DNA from: Gallionellaceae bacterium
GTDB lineage: Bacteria > Pseudomonadota > Gammaproteobacteria > Burkholderiales > Gallionellaceae
Direction: 5' to 3'
Assembly: GCA_009885195.1 (NCBI GenBank)
Contig: VFLG01000035.1
Location: forward strand, 1-64,000
DNA length: 64,000 nt
The position numbers and the translations under genes were made by a program. Of the stretch, positions 11,000-21,503 are shown one piece after another (position 1 is the stretch's first letter; the number at the start of each line of letters is the position of its first letter). The notes below the pieces were generated by a model. The model saw only the letters and a list, made by a program, of their open reading frames with translations, was not told where the DNA came from and did no database searches.

Positions 11000-11298
11000 T
11001 TCCTGCTCCTTTTCCGTTGCTGCTCGTTCCAGTCGTCGTATTCCGCATGGGCGTACACATGCCGGAGGAAAACCTTGTTGCGGTTGAAATGAACCACCGC
11101 AATGATCCGGTATCCCGCGCCCACATCAAACACAACAAACTCGCCCGCCTTATCCGCTGAATTGAACGTGTTGCGAATATCAGCGAAAGTGCCCCACGAT
11201 GCGCGCTCAACCGTTTTATGCCAAGCCTCCATTGGTCTTTGAGCCGAAGAATGTTTCAGCCAGAAATCAACCAACAATTTACGTGAGATGACGTGCAT
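10996..11298 (-). CDS. higB: HigB-type mRNA interferase toxin (RelE superfamily)
   Basis: MHVISRKLLVDFWLKHSSAQRPMEAWHKTVERASWGTFADIR...YRIIAVVHFNRNKVFLRHVYAHAEYDDW. Confidence 0.92.
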   Translation of the reverse strand: MHVISRKLLVDFWLKHSSAQRPMEAWHKTVERASWGTFADIRNTFNSADKAGEFVVFDVGAGYRIIAVVHFNRNKVFLRHVYAHAEYDDWNEQQRKRSRK

Positions 11299-11352
11299 GG
11301 TGCATCATATCGCAATATGCGATATAGTCAAGCGTCCTTTTGATAGCATCAG

Positions 11353-12245
<893 letters not shown>

Positions 12246-12249
<4 letters not shown>

Positions 12250-12812
12250 TTTGGCTCCCCTCGCCCCTTGTTGGAGGGGGATTCCGCGCTTCTACCCTCA
12301 CCCCAACCCTCTCCCTGCAAGGGAGAGGGAGTGGCGGATTCATGCGCCAACAACCAGCGTTTTATGTCCAGCGCATCACCCCCGCGCTGATGCATGAAGC
12401 CGCCCATGCCAGACCTGCTCACCACGCGATGGCAGGGAATGACCACGGGAATGGGATTGGCACCGCAGGCCTGACCGACCGCGCGCGGGCTGGAATTGAG
12501 CTGCTGCGCCAGCTCACCATAATGCCGCGTCTGGCCGCGTGGAATAGCACTCATTGCCTGCCAAACTTTAGCTTGATGTGCCGTGCCATTCAGCTTGAGC
12601 GGTAGGTCGAAACGAAATGAGGCATGGTCAAAATAGGCCAGCAGTTGCTCGCACACGGTTTGTGCGAATGTATCTGTCGGCGGCTGTGGCTTTGCCCCCG
12701 GCGCAAGAAATTCAATGCCGGTTAGCGCACCCGCCGCACAGCGTATGCCGAGCACACCAAAGGGAACAGCCAGCTTGGCTTGATAATCTGTCATGCCGCA
12801 ATCATAACCCAA
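12246..12812 (-). CDS. ogt: Methylated-DNA--[protein]-cysteine S-methyltransferase; C-terminus encoded by a repeat element
   Basis: IPVVIPCHRVVSRSGMGGF active site; the last ~30 aa (SATPSPLQGEGWGEGRSAESPSNKGRGEPK) derive from a palindromic repeat. Confidence 0.93.
12253..12335. repeat. Palindromic repeat pair (REP/BIME-like)
   Basis: CCCTCGCCCCTTGTTGGAGGGGGA ... CTACCCTCACCCCAACCCTCTCCCTGCAAGGGAGAGGG; related unit at 44036-44135. Confidence 0.8.
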
Positions 12813-12820
12813 TCCATCAA

Positions 12821-12984
12821 CCTAAAAAACTCAGTTAGCCACAGAGATCACAGAGATCACAGAGGAGAAACCAACGGCTATCACGAACGCGAATCACCTT
12901 TCGGGTGAATCCGCGAAACAGGGAACAATCATTTCTTTCTCTGTGTTCTCTGTGAACTCTGTGGCTTGAATTACGGTTTTTAGG
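12821..12984 (+). repeat. MITE-like element, copy 1 (164 bp)
   Basis: CCTAAAAA...TTTTTAGG ends, internal CACAGAG arrays; near-identical inverted copy at 53749-53913; flanked on both sides by ATCAA. Confidence 0.9.
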
Positions 12985-12990
12985 ATCAAT

Positions 12991-13020
12991 GAAAAAGGGG
13001 AGCCGAAGCCCCCCTTTTTA
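12991..13020 (-). terminator. Rho-independent terminator of the rpsP-rimM-trmD-rplS operon
   Basis: Minus strand AAAAAGGGGGGCTTCGGCTCCCCTTTTTC hairpin plus T-tract. Confidence 0.8.
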
Positions 13021-13040
13021 CAACCTGCCTACGCGCAATC

Positions 13041-13423
<383 letters not shown>

Positions 13424-13427
<4 letters not shown>

Positions 13428-14200
13428 TTTGTTTCCTCTTGTTGTGCGGATGCTTGTTCCTGCTGGTACTCTGCCAGTAGCCGAGCTTCCTCTTTTGTTA
13501 ACTGGCGTAGTGCCAGCAAATCTGGGCGGCGTTGCCAGGTGCGTCCCAGCGCCTGTTTCAACCGCCACTTTTCTATCTCGGCGTGGTGACCGGAAAGCAA
13601 CACTTCCGGAACCCCCTCGCCTTGAAAAACCTCTGGCCGCGTGTAATGCGGACAATCCAGCAGCCCATTCACAAACGAATCCTGCTGCGCCGACTCGGCA
13701 TCACCCAACACCCCGGGCAACTGCCGCACCAGACTATCTATCACCACCATCGCTGCCAACTCGCCACCGGACAAAACATAATCGCCAATGGAAAGCTCTT
13801 CATCCACGTAATTTCTTAACAGCCGCTCATCCACGCCTTCATAGCGTCCCGCCAGCAGAATCAACCCTTCGTCACGCGCCAGCAATTCCTTCACGACTTC
13901 GTGGGTGAGTGGCCGCCCTTGGGGTGACAGATGAATGACACAACTCTTTTTAACACCGGCCTGCGCCTGGTTTTGCCGCGCTGCGGCTATCGCCTGTTGC
14001 AGCGGCTCCGCCAGCATCACCATACCGGGGCCGCCGCCGTATGGACGGTCATCGGCGGCGCGGTGGTTGTCGCGGGTAAAGTCGCGCGGGTTCCACGTGC
14101 GCAACACAAACTTGCCCTGCTCCGCCGCGCGCCGCGTTACTCCATACTGAGTAATCGCGTCGAACATTTCCGGAAATAGCGTGATGACATCGAACTGCAT
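13424..14200 (-). CDS. trmD: tRNA (guanine-N1)-methyltransferase
   Basis: [25 protein letters not shown]...[11 protein letters not shown]...[13 protein letters not shown]. Confidence 0.97.
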
Positions 14201-14205
14201 ATCAG

Positions 14206-14766
14206 TCAGTGCTTTGCTGCCCAATCGGTCGCCCAATCGACATGAATCATTTTTTCCGTCAAATCCACTTGCTTGATTGCGCTGGCAATGAAGGGAATCA
14301 ACACCTCGCCGCTCTCGCCCTGCACACACAGCACCTGATTGGCACCGGTATCCATCAAACTGTCCACCGTTCCCAGGCATACACCTGCGAGGTTGACCAC
14401 TTCAAGCCCGATCAAATCAGACCAGTAATATTCATCATCCGGTTGCTGCGGCAGACTGCTGCGCGGCACGGCCACCAGCAACCCCCTATATTTTTCGGCT
14501 GCGGTGCGGTCGCTGCAGCCCGCAAATTTGGCAATCAGACCTTTGCTTTGCACAGCAAACGCTTCCACACTGACCTCGCGCCAGGGAAGCTTGTCGTCCC
14601 CCAGCCACCACACCGGGTAGTCGGCAAGGCTATCCACCGTCCCGGTGTAAGTTTTAAGCGCCACCCAGCCGAGTATGCCCTGCGCCGCTGCCACGCGCCC
14701 CATGATGACCATGGGGCCTGCTTGCTCAGGCTTTTGCTGCAGCACCCAAAACCTTGGCTGTGGCAC
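14206..14766 (-). CDS. rimM: Ribosome maturation factor RimM
   Basis: [20 protein letters not shown]...[13 protein letters not shown]; operon context. Confidence 0.95.
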   Translation of the reverse strand: MPQPRFWVLQQKPEQAGPMVIMGRVAAAQGILGWVALKTYTGTVDSLADYPVWWLGDDKLPWREVSVEAFAVQSKGLIAKFAGCSDRTAAEKYRGLLVAVPRSSLPQQPDDEYYWSDLIGLEVVNLAGVCLGTVDSLMDTGANQVLCVQGESGEVLIPFIASAIKQVDLTEKMIHVDWATDWAAKH

Positions 14767-15001
14767 TGGCGCGCTTGACCAGCTTGGCTACAGCGTCGCT
14801 CAGTTGGGCGCCTTTTCCCTGCCAGTACGCCACACGCTCCAGCTCGATACGCATACCCTCCGGACCTTCCGGAGCAACCGGGTTATAAAAACCGAGGCGC
14901 TCAATGAACCTGCCATCGCGGCGATTGCGCGAATCAGCCACCACCACATTGAAGAAAGGGCGATTTCTGGAGCCGCCACGTGCAAATCTGATAATAACCA
15001 T
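14726..15001 (-). CDS. rpsP: 30S ribosomal protein S16
   Basis: [41 protein letters not shown]. Confidence 0.97.
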   Translation of the reverse strand: MVIIRFARGGSRNRPFFNVVVADSRNRRDGRFIERLGFYNPVAPEGPEGMRIELERVAYWQGKGAQLSDAVAKLVKRASATAKVLGAAAKA

Positions 15002-15108
15002 AGTCAACCTGTTTTTCGTTAGCAAATACCCCCTTAGCGAATACCAAGGGGGCGCGATTCTACGACACTTTGCCGAGTTAAGGCAAGCAGAAGTATGTGT
15101 ACTGGGGA

Positions 15109-15920
15109 CTAGCGATGCAGCAACACCTCGATGACGAACTTGCTGCCCAAGTAGGCCAGCAGCAAAAATACGAAGCCGCTCACGGTCCAGTTCACCGCGA
15201 CGCGCCCGCGCCAGCCGTAGGTGCGATGCCCCACAACAGCACGGCGAACACCCCCCAGGAGATAAAACCGAACAGCACCTTGTGGTTGAACTGCCACACC
15301 TTGCCGAATATCTGCTCGGAAAACAGCACACCGGACACCAGCGTCAGCGTCAGCAGCACAAAACCAACCGCTATCATGCGGAACAGCAAGGTTTCCATGG
15401 TCATCAACGGGGGCAGGTTTTGCAGGATGCGCGGCATGGAACCGTGATGCAGCCGTTTTTCCACCAGTGCAATCAATACTGCGTGCAGCACAGCGATGGT
15501 GAACAAACTGTAGGCCAGCATCGCGGTGGCAATATGAGCCTTAAAGGCGAACAACTCGGTATTTGCCAACTGGTGTGGTGATGGAAAAACACTCGGCAAC
15601 AACACGGCCACCGCCGCAAGCGGCAACACCAAAGCCTGCAAGCAACCGACCGGATAAAAGAAACGCGCCACCCAGTACACCAGCAAGGTCAGCCAGAAGA
15701 TCATTGACAGCGCATTGGCCACGCTCAGGTTGAAACCGCCGCCGGCAAACACATCCTGCGCCAGCAGATAGCCGTGCAACAGCAATGGCGCCACTATCCA
15801 ATGCCCGGCCGCGCCGCGACTCAACACGTCGCCTTTGCCGCGCATCTGCGCATGCCAGAAATAGAACGCGAGCACGCTATAAGCAGTGAAGGCCAACCAA
15901 GAGAAGAGAACGTTAGGCAT
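15109..15920 (-). pseudogene. Cytochrome c assembly protein (CcsA/YpjD-like), apparently frameshifted
   Basis: ORF 15192..15920 ends [16 protein letters not shown] then changes frame; the expected C-terminus [39 protein letters not shown] lies in ORF 15109..15297. Junction at the CCCC run 15229-15232. Confidence 0.8.
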
Positions 15921-15976
15921 TTTTTGTCAGAATGTTTTAGACTTCGCGGATTCTACACCAAACTTGTAAAACAACC

Positions 15977-17326
15977 ATGCTGGACAACCTAACCCAACGC
16001 CTTTCCGGCGTCATCAAGAATTTACGCGGACAGGCGCGCCTGTCCGAAAGCAACATTCAGGACGCCTTGCGCGAAGTACGCATGGCGTTGCTGGAAGCCG
16101 ATGTGGCATTGCCGGTGGTCAAGGAATTCACTGCCCAAGTAAAGCAGGCCGCACTGGGACAGGAAGTGATCGGCAACCTGAACCCCGGACAGGCGCTGAT
16201 CGGCATCGTACACCGCGAGCTGACCAGGCTGATGGGCGAGCACAATGACTCGCTCAACCTGGCTGCGGTGCCGCCCGCCGTGATCCTGATGGCCGGCTTG
16301 CAGGGCGCGGGCAAAACCACCACCTGCGGCAAACTGGCCAAACTACTGCGCGAACAGCTCAAGAAAAAAGTGCTGCTGGTCAGTTGCGACGTGTACCGCC
16401 CCGCCGCCATCGAGCAATTGCGCACCCTGGCGCAACAAGTGGCAATCGACTTCTTCGCCTCCGATATCAGCCAGAAACCGCGCGACATCGCGCTGGCGGC
16501 GCTGGACTACGCGCGCAAACACCACCACGAGGTGTTGATTGTGGACACGGCCGGCCGCCTCGCGATTGATGCTGCGATGATGGAAGAAATCCAGCAACTG
16601 CACGCCGCGCTCAAGCCCATCGAAACCCTGTTCGTGGTGGATGCCATGACTGGCCAGGACGCGGTGAACACGGCCAAGGCTTTCGGCGAGGCACTGCCGC
16701 TGACCGGCATCATCCTGACCAAACTGGATGGCGATGCGCGCGGTGGCGCGGCGCTGTCAGTGCACCACATTACTGGCAAGCCGATCAAATTCGTCGGCGT
16801 GAGCGAAAAGCTCGGCGGCCTGGAAGCCTTCCACCCCGAGCGCATGGCCTCGCGCATACTGGGCATGGGCGACGTACTGTCGCTGATCGAAGAAGCCCAG
16901 CGTGAAGTCGATCACGTGGAAGCGGAAAAGCTCGCCAAGAAGATGCAAAGCGGCAAAGGCTTCGACCTCAACGATTTCAAAATGCAAATGGTGCAAATGC
17001 GCAAGATGGGCGGCATGTCGGCGCTGATGGACAAACTGCCCGCCCAGCTCAGTCAGGCGGCGGCAAACAGCAAAGTAGATGACCGCGCCATTAACCGCAC
17101 CGAAGGCATCATCAACTCAATGACCCCGCAAGAACGCGCCCACCCGGAACTGCTCAAGGCCTCGCGCAAGCGCCGCATCGCCGCCGGGGCTGGAGTGCAG
17201 GTCATGCACGTCAACCAGCTGTTAAACCAATTTGAACAGACGCAAAAGATGATGAAAATGTTCAGCAAGGGCGGCATGGGGAAATTGATTCGCGGCATGA
17301 AAGGGATGCTGCCGGGGATGCACTGA
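15977..17326 (+). CDS. ffh: Signal recognition particle GTPase Ffh
   Basis: 449 aa; MAGLQGAGKTTTCGKLAK, VDTAGRLAIDAAMM, C-terminal Met-rich M domain. Confidence 0.97.
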   Translation: MLDNLTQRLSGVIKNLRGQARLSESNIQDALREVRMALLEADVALPVVKEFTAQVKQAALGQEVIGNLNPGQALIGIVHRELTRLMGEHNDSLNLAAVPPAVILMAGLQGAGKTTTCGKLAKLLREQLKKKVLLVSCDVYRPAAIEQLRTLAQQVAIDFFASDISQKPRDIALAALDYARKHHHEVLIVDTAGRLAIDAAMMEEIQQLHAALKPIETLFVVDAMTGQDAVNTAKAFGEALPLTGIILTKLDGDARGGAALSVHHITGKPIKFVGVSEKLGGLEAFHPERMASRILGMGDVLSLIEEAQREVDHVEAEKLAKKMQSGKGFDLNDFKMQMVQMRKMGGMSALMDKLPAQLSQAAANSKVDDRAINRTEGIINSMTPQERAHPELLKASRKRRIAAGAGVQVMHVNQLLNQFEQTQKMMKMFSKGGMGKLIRGMKGMLPGMH

Positions 17327-17380
17327 AAAAGCCTGTGGGCATTGCACCGCAGTTAGCAACATGGCGCAATGCGCCACACT

Positions 17381-17547
17381 TTTGGAGTGCGCATAACCAG
17401 CGACTTGGCTGTCGTTTTTTGACAGCCTAGTCGAATGGCTAGTAGCTTCATCAGACTCGTCTGCGCTTTTATAAAGGCGGTGTCGTGCCACCGCACTCCA
17501 TATGGGAGCATTTTTGGAGTGCGCAGACTCGTCTGCGCTTTTATAAA
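17381..17547. repeat. Clustered short repeats/palindromes
   Basis: TTTGGAGTGCGCA at 17381 and 17513; CAGACTCGTCTGCGCTTTTATAAA at 17452 and 17524 (palindrome GCGCAGACGAGTCTGCGC). Confidence 0.75.
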
Positions 17548-17575
17548 ACGGCGTGAGCCGAGAAGGAGCAATGCA

Positions 17576-17803
17576 ATGGAGCACATGGTACAACTACATA
17601 TCGAGCATTTGCCGGAAGGCGTGTAGTTGGCCACCAGCGATGACGTACAAGGGCTGATCGCCCAAGGTCGCACGATTGCCGAAACCATCGAGATCGCCCG
17701 CGATGTGGCGAAGAAGTTGATCGAAACGCAAAAAGGCGATGCGCAAGCCAAGCTGCCAAAGATAGCCGAATCGTTCGACTATCCCTTGATCGTGGCAACC
17801 TGA
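17576..17803 (+). pseudogene. hicB: HicB-like antitoxin pseudogene with an in-frame TAG
   Basis: MEHMVQLHIEHLPEGV*LATSDDVQGLIAQGRTIAETIEIARDVAKKLIETQKGDAQAKLPKIAESFDYPLIVAT*. Confidence 0.8.
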
Positions 17804-18048
17804 TGGGGCGGCTGGCAGGCTTCCGTTACCGGGAGATCGTCAAGCGGCTAAAGGAACTTGGCTTCTAATTTCACCGCCAGGCCGCAGGCAGTCACGAGAT
17901 TTGATTTAACCCGACAGCCAATCACTACACAACCATTCCGAACCATCCCGGCGATATGCCGGAAGGCACATTGCGCGCCATTCTCAAGCAGGCTGACATC
18001 GAGCCGGAGGCGTTCTTGCAGAAGAAGTGCGCCGCATCACGGGTTTGA
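17803..18048 (+). pseudogene. hicA: HicA-like toxin pseudogene with in-frame TAA and TGA
   Basis: MGRLAGFRYREIVKRLKELGF*FHRQAAGSHEI*FNPTANHYTTIPNHPGDMPEGTLRAILKQADIEPEAFLQKK; overlaps the hicB stop (TGATG). Confidence 0.8.
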
Positions 18049-18188
18049 TTTTAGGGCGCCTCTAATCACAAAATTGGAATCGACTCAGATCAGGGAGTAT
18101 GCCTTAACATCATACGGCTTCACCCTCCGACGGGTGCGCGGTTGTAGAACCATCAGAATGAGCATCCCATGCCGAATTGTTATCACAG

Positions 18189-19565
18189 CTAAACGCCCCG
18201 TGCGCTACCCAGATCCGCCAATTCCTCCAGCTTGCGATAGAGGCTGGACAAGCCGATGTCCAGTTTTTGCGCGGCCGCCTTGCGATCGCCGCCCACGCTG
18301 TCAAGCGCCTTGAATATGATCTCCGCTTCGACCTGCCGCAACTGGTCGCGCAGACTTCCGTTTCGGGCAAGCGACGATGCGGAAGGTTCCCGGGCAGGTT
18401 TCTGCTGCGCAATTTCTGGCGGCAATTCGGCCAAGGTAATGCGCCCGCCTTCGGCCAGGATGTGCGCGCGATGTATGACGTTCTCTAACTGCCTGACGTT
18501 GCCCGGCCAGCTGTAAGACTGCAGAACCTGTTCGGTTTCCGCATCAATTTCCAGCGTCCCTCCCCCGATGTTGAGCATCATGTGCCGGATCAGGTCGCCG
18601 ATGTCGCTACGGCGCTCGCGCAGCGGCGGTATATGGATATGAAACACGCTCAAGCGGAAATAAAGATCCTCGCGAAATTTTCCTTCTTTCACCATCTCTT
18701 CCAGATTGCGGTTGGTGGCGGCAATGATGCGCACATCCACGCCCCGCGCCTGCTCGCCGCCAACCGGACGAATCTGCTTATCTTCGATCACATGCAACAA
18801 TTTGGTCTGCAAATGCAGCGGCAGTTCCCCGATCTCATCCAGAAAAATAGTACCGCGATCAGCCTCGGTAAACAGCCCTTTGCGTGCTTTATCTGCGCCA
18901 GTAAACGCGCCCTTGGTGTGACCAAAAAATTCGCTCTCCAGCAGGTTCTCGGGAATCGCACTGCAATTGACCGGAATGAACGGGAAGGTGGAACGCGGAC
19001 TTTTTTCGTGAATCAAGCGTGCGACTATGCCTTTGCCAGTGCCACTTTCACCGGTAACAAGCACGGTGCTGTTGGTGACGGCAACTTTTCCAACCAAGCG
19101 ATCAACTTGCTGCATGGAAGGCGAACTGAATGTGTACAGCCCCTGCCCTCCCACAACCAAGTTGCGGAGCGCCTTGTTTTCCGCGAGCAGGCCGGTCATC
19201 GCGTCGATCTGTGCCAATTTGTGCAGCAACTCTTCGCTGTGTACCGGCTTGACGATATAGTCTGTGGCGCCCGCCCGCAGCGCCTCCACCGCCGTTTCCA
19301 TCGAAGCAAACGCCGTCACCATGATAAATTGGGTGTCGATTGTGGCACCTGACGCATCTGACGTCTTGAAGCTACGCACCAGCTCTATCCCATCACCATC
19401 GGGCAAGCGCACATCGCACAGCGCCACGTCAACATCTCCGCGCACCAGTTTGGCGGTCGCTTCAGCCGCAGTTGCCGCCACGTCGACCGAATAGCCGGCG
19501 CGACTAACCAGCGCCGAAAGAATCTGGCGTATGGCCGCTTCGTCGTCGATCACCAGCACATGCAT
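18189..19565 (-). CDS. Sigma-54-dependent response regulator (NtrC family)
   Basis: Receiver domain (MHVLVIDDEAAIRQIL), AAA+ GESGTGKGIVARLIH and GAFTGA, C-terminal Fis-type HTH. Confidence 0.95.
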   Translation of the reverse strand: MHVLVIDDEAAIRQILSALVSRAGYSVDVAATAAEATAKLVRGDVDVALCDVRLPDGDGIELVRSFKTSDASGATIDTQFIMVTAFASMETAVEALRAGATDYIVKPVHSEELLHKLAQIDAMTGLLAENKALRNLVVGGQGLYTFSSPSMQQVDRLVGKVAVTNSTVLVTGESGTGKGIVARLIHEKSPRSTFPFIPVNCSAIPENLLESEFFGHTKGAFTGADKARKGLFTEADRGTIFLDEIGELPLHLQTKLLHVIEDKQIRPVGGEQARGVDVRIIAATNRNLEEMVKEGKFREDLYFRLSVFHIHIPPLRERRSDIGDLIRHMMLNIGGGTLEIDAETEQVLQSYSWPGNVRQLENVIHRAHILAEGGRITLAELPPEIAQQKPAREPSASSLARNGSLRDQLRQVEAEIIFKALDSVGGDRKAAAQKLDIGLSSLYRKLEELADLGSARGV

Positions 19566-19566
19566 A

Positions 19567-21240
19567 TCATTCCTCCTTAAGACCGTATGCAACACCATCC
19601 GTAACAACAGGAAGCTGCACGGTTACCGTCGTTCCAACTCCCGGCTCCGATTCAACGCCGATGAGACCGCCATCCGATTCGATCAGCGACTTGGAAACTG
19701 CCATACCTATTCCGCTCCCCTTGCCCGGGAGTTTGGTGGTAAAAAATTCCTCGAATACCCGCGCCAGCGTATTCTTGTCCATCCCCGTGCCGTTGTCGGT
19801 GACGGTCACCACGGCATGTCCCTGCTGGAGATGGGTCGATACGGCAATACGTGGTTTGGGATCGGTTCTGCCCTCCATAGCATCCGCAGCATTGACCAGC
19901 AGGTTCATGATCACCTGGGTAATATGGTCGCCCACGGCGCGCACTGCAGGCAGGTTCGGGTCGAGATTAAGCTCCATATCAACAATACTGAAGCGCCGGT
20001 CAAAGCTGATAAATCTGACGGTACTGCGAATCAGATTATTCAGGTCCAGCAGTTCCCGCTCGGTCGATTGGGGCACAGAGAACTCGGAGATCTGGCGTGT
20101 AATATTCATCACCCGCCTGGCCTGCTCGAAGATCACCTCGGACAGGTTGTGATCGTCCCGACGATCGCCGTGTCCGGCACGCTGCTCCAACATCGCTTGC
20201 GCCGCCCCCATGATGGCCGACAACGGATTGTTTATCTCATGCGCCACGACGGCGGCAATCGAGCCTACCGCCGCCATCTTTTCCTTGTGGAATCGCTGCT
20301 GCCGGATGCGCTCTATCTGTACCTCGTTTTGGCGCAACTCGAACTGCATCTTGTTGATCGCCGCCATGAGCGAACCCAGTTCATCACGGCGCGTCACTTT
20401 CAGCGGCTGACCGCGGTATCCTTCGACGATTTCCAGTGCGCGATCCTGAACGCGCCTGACATCCACGGCAAGTCTGGTAACAAAAAACATCACCAGACCG
20501 CCGAGAAACACAATGCCGATGGCCGCAGTAACCGACCACACCAGCGATAGCCGGCTGAACGTAGCACGATATTGCTCCAACAACTCTTGTTTGCGGCCCC
20601 GTATCCGCTTGGTGACCTGATCCAGATCGAAGACCAGCTTGTGCAAATTGGTGCGGACGTCAGCAATCACTTCCCGGTTCAGCGGCCTGATGCTCTTGGT
20701 CAGCCCCCCCGGTGCAAGCTGCGGTTCGGCAGCGCTGCCGGAAAGCTCAGGATTATCCCCCGCCACCTTACCCGGACTCGTCCTGGTCAACTCACCCAGA
20801 TTGATCTGAAGCGCAACAATACTATCGAACAGCTCAGGATGGCTCTTCACCACCTTGCCCAAACCCGTCAATACCGCCTCGACCTGCACACTAACGCTAC
20901 GCGCAGCAGCCTCAATGCCCGCAGTGGTTCCCAAATCCGCAGAATAGTAATTGTCATTCACGACGAGAATGGCTCTCGTCACCAGCATATTGAGGGCGAA
21001 CTGATCCCCTTCTTCCGCATGCACCGCTTCCAGTTTCTGAACGTCCGAGTAAAGAATGTTGCGCTCCACTCCCAGGACAAACCCGACCGCGAGGGTATAA
21101 ATCAAAAACAGCAGCAGCATCCAGACGCCCTTGATCCGCAAAGACATGCCTTGAAGCGGCTGTGGCTGCGCGCCATGCAAGGGGGTTTGCTGGTGATTTT
21201 CTTCGCTAACCTTGTCCGGCAATGAACTCATGCTCTCCAA
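19567..21240 (-). CDS. Sensor histidine kinase, two TM segments with HAMP
   Basis: AAVVAHEINNPLSAIMGAAQAML H-box; VTDNGTGMDKNTLARVFEEFFTTKLPGKGSGIGMAVSKSLIESDGG ATPase. Confidence 0.95.
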   Translation of the reverse strand: MESMSSLPDKVSEENHQQTPLHGAQPQPLQGMSLRIKGVWMLLLFLIYTLAVGFVLGVERNILYSDVQKLEAVHAEEGDQFALNMLVTRAILVVNDNYYSADLGTTAGIEAAARSVSVQVEAVLTGLGKVVKSHPELFDSIVALQINLGELTRTSPGKVAGDNPELSGSAAEPQLAPGGLTKSIRPLNREVIADVRTNLHKLVFDLDQVTKRIRGRKQELLEQYRATFSRLSLVWSVTAAIGIVFLGGLVMFFVTRLAVDVRRVQDRALEIVEGYRGQPLKVTRRDELGSLMAAINKMQFELRQNEVQIERIRQQRFHKEKMAAVGSIAAVVAHEINNPLSAIMGAAQAMLEQRAGHGDRRDDHNLSEVIFEQARRVMNITRQISEFSVPQSTERELLDLNNLIRSTVRFISFDRRFSIVDMELNLDPNLPAVRAVGDHITQVIMNLLVNAADAMEGRTDPKPRIAVSTHLQQGHAVVTVTDNGTGMDKNTLARVFEEFFTTKLPGKGSGIGMAVSKSLIESDGGLIGVESEPGVGTTVTVQLPVVTDGVAYGLKEE

Positions 21241-21327
21241 ACGTGAAAGGTGAAACGTATGTTTCCCGGTCGTTAGACGTTAGTCGCTGGTACATTGGAA
21301 CATTATTTATTTCGTGTTGCTGGTTTT

Positions 21328-21452
21328 GTAGGTTGGGTTAGGCGGGTGTATGCCGTAACCCAACATTACCTAGCCGATGACCTTAATGGCTGTTGGGTTA
21401 CGTCCGTCGGTGGTGAGCCTGCCGAACCATGAAGCCGCTAACCCAACCTACG
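21328..21452. repeat. Inverted-repeat element (GTAGGTTGGGTTA family)
   Basis: GTAGGTTGGGTTA ... TAACCCAACCTAC ends; same termini at 58693-58776. Confidence 0.85.
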
Positions 21453-21503
21453 AAAAAACAGGTGTCACAGGGTACTAGCGACTACATCGGGTGTGCGAGT
21501 ATT

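Noticed and set aside
12835-12970. Possible CRISPR array (CACAGAG repeats)
   Set aside because: Repeat units are only ~10 bp with no spacers, and the whole 164-bp block recurs inverted elsewhere; a MITE-like element fits better. No CRISPR array or cas gene seen in the window.
17353-17751. 132-aa minus-strand ORF with repeated FIKAQTSL
   Set aside because: The repeated peptide is just translation of the palindromic repeat array; it overlaps the hicB remnant in antisense.
18582-19352. 256-aa plus-strand ORF
   Set aside because: Antisense to the sigma-54 response regulator.
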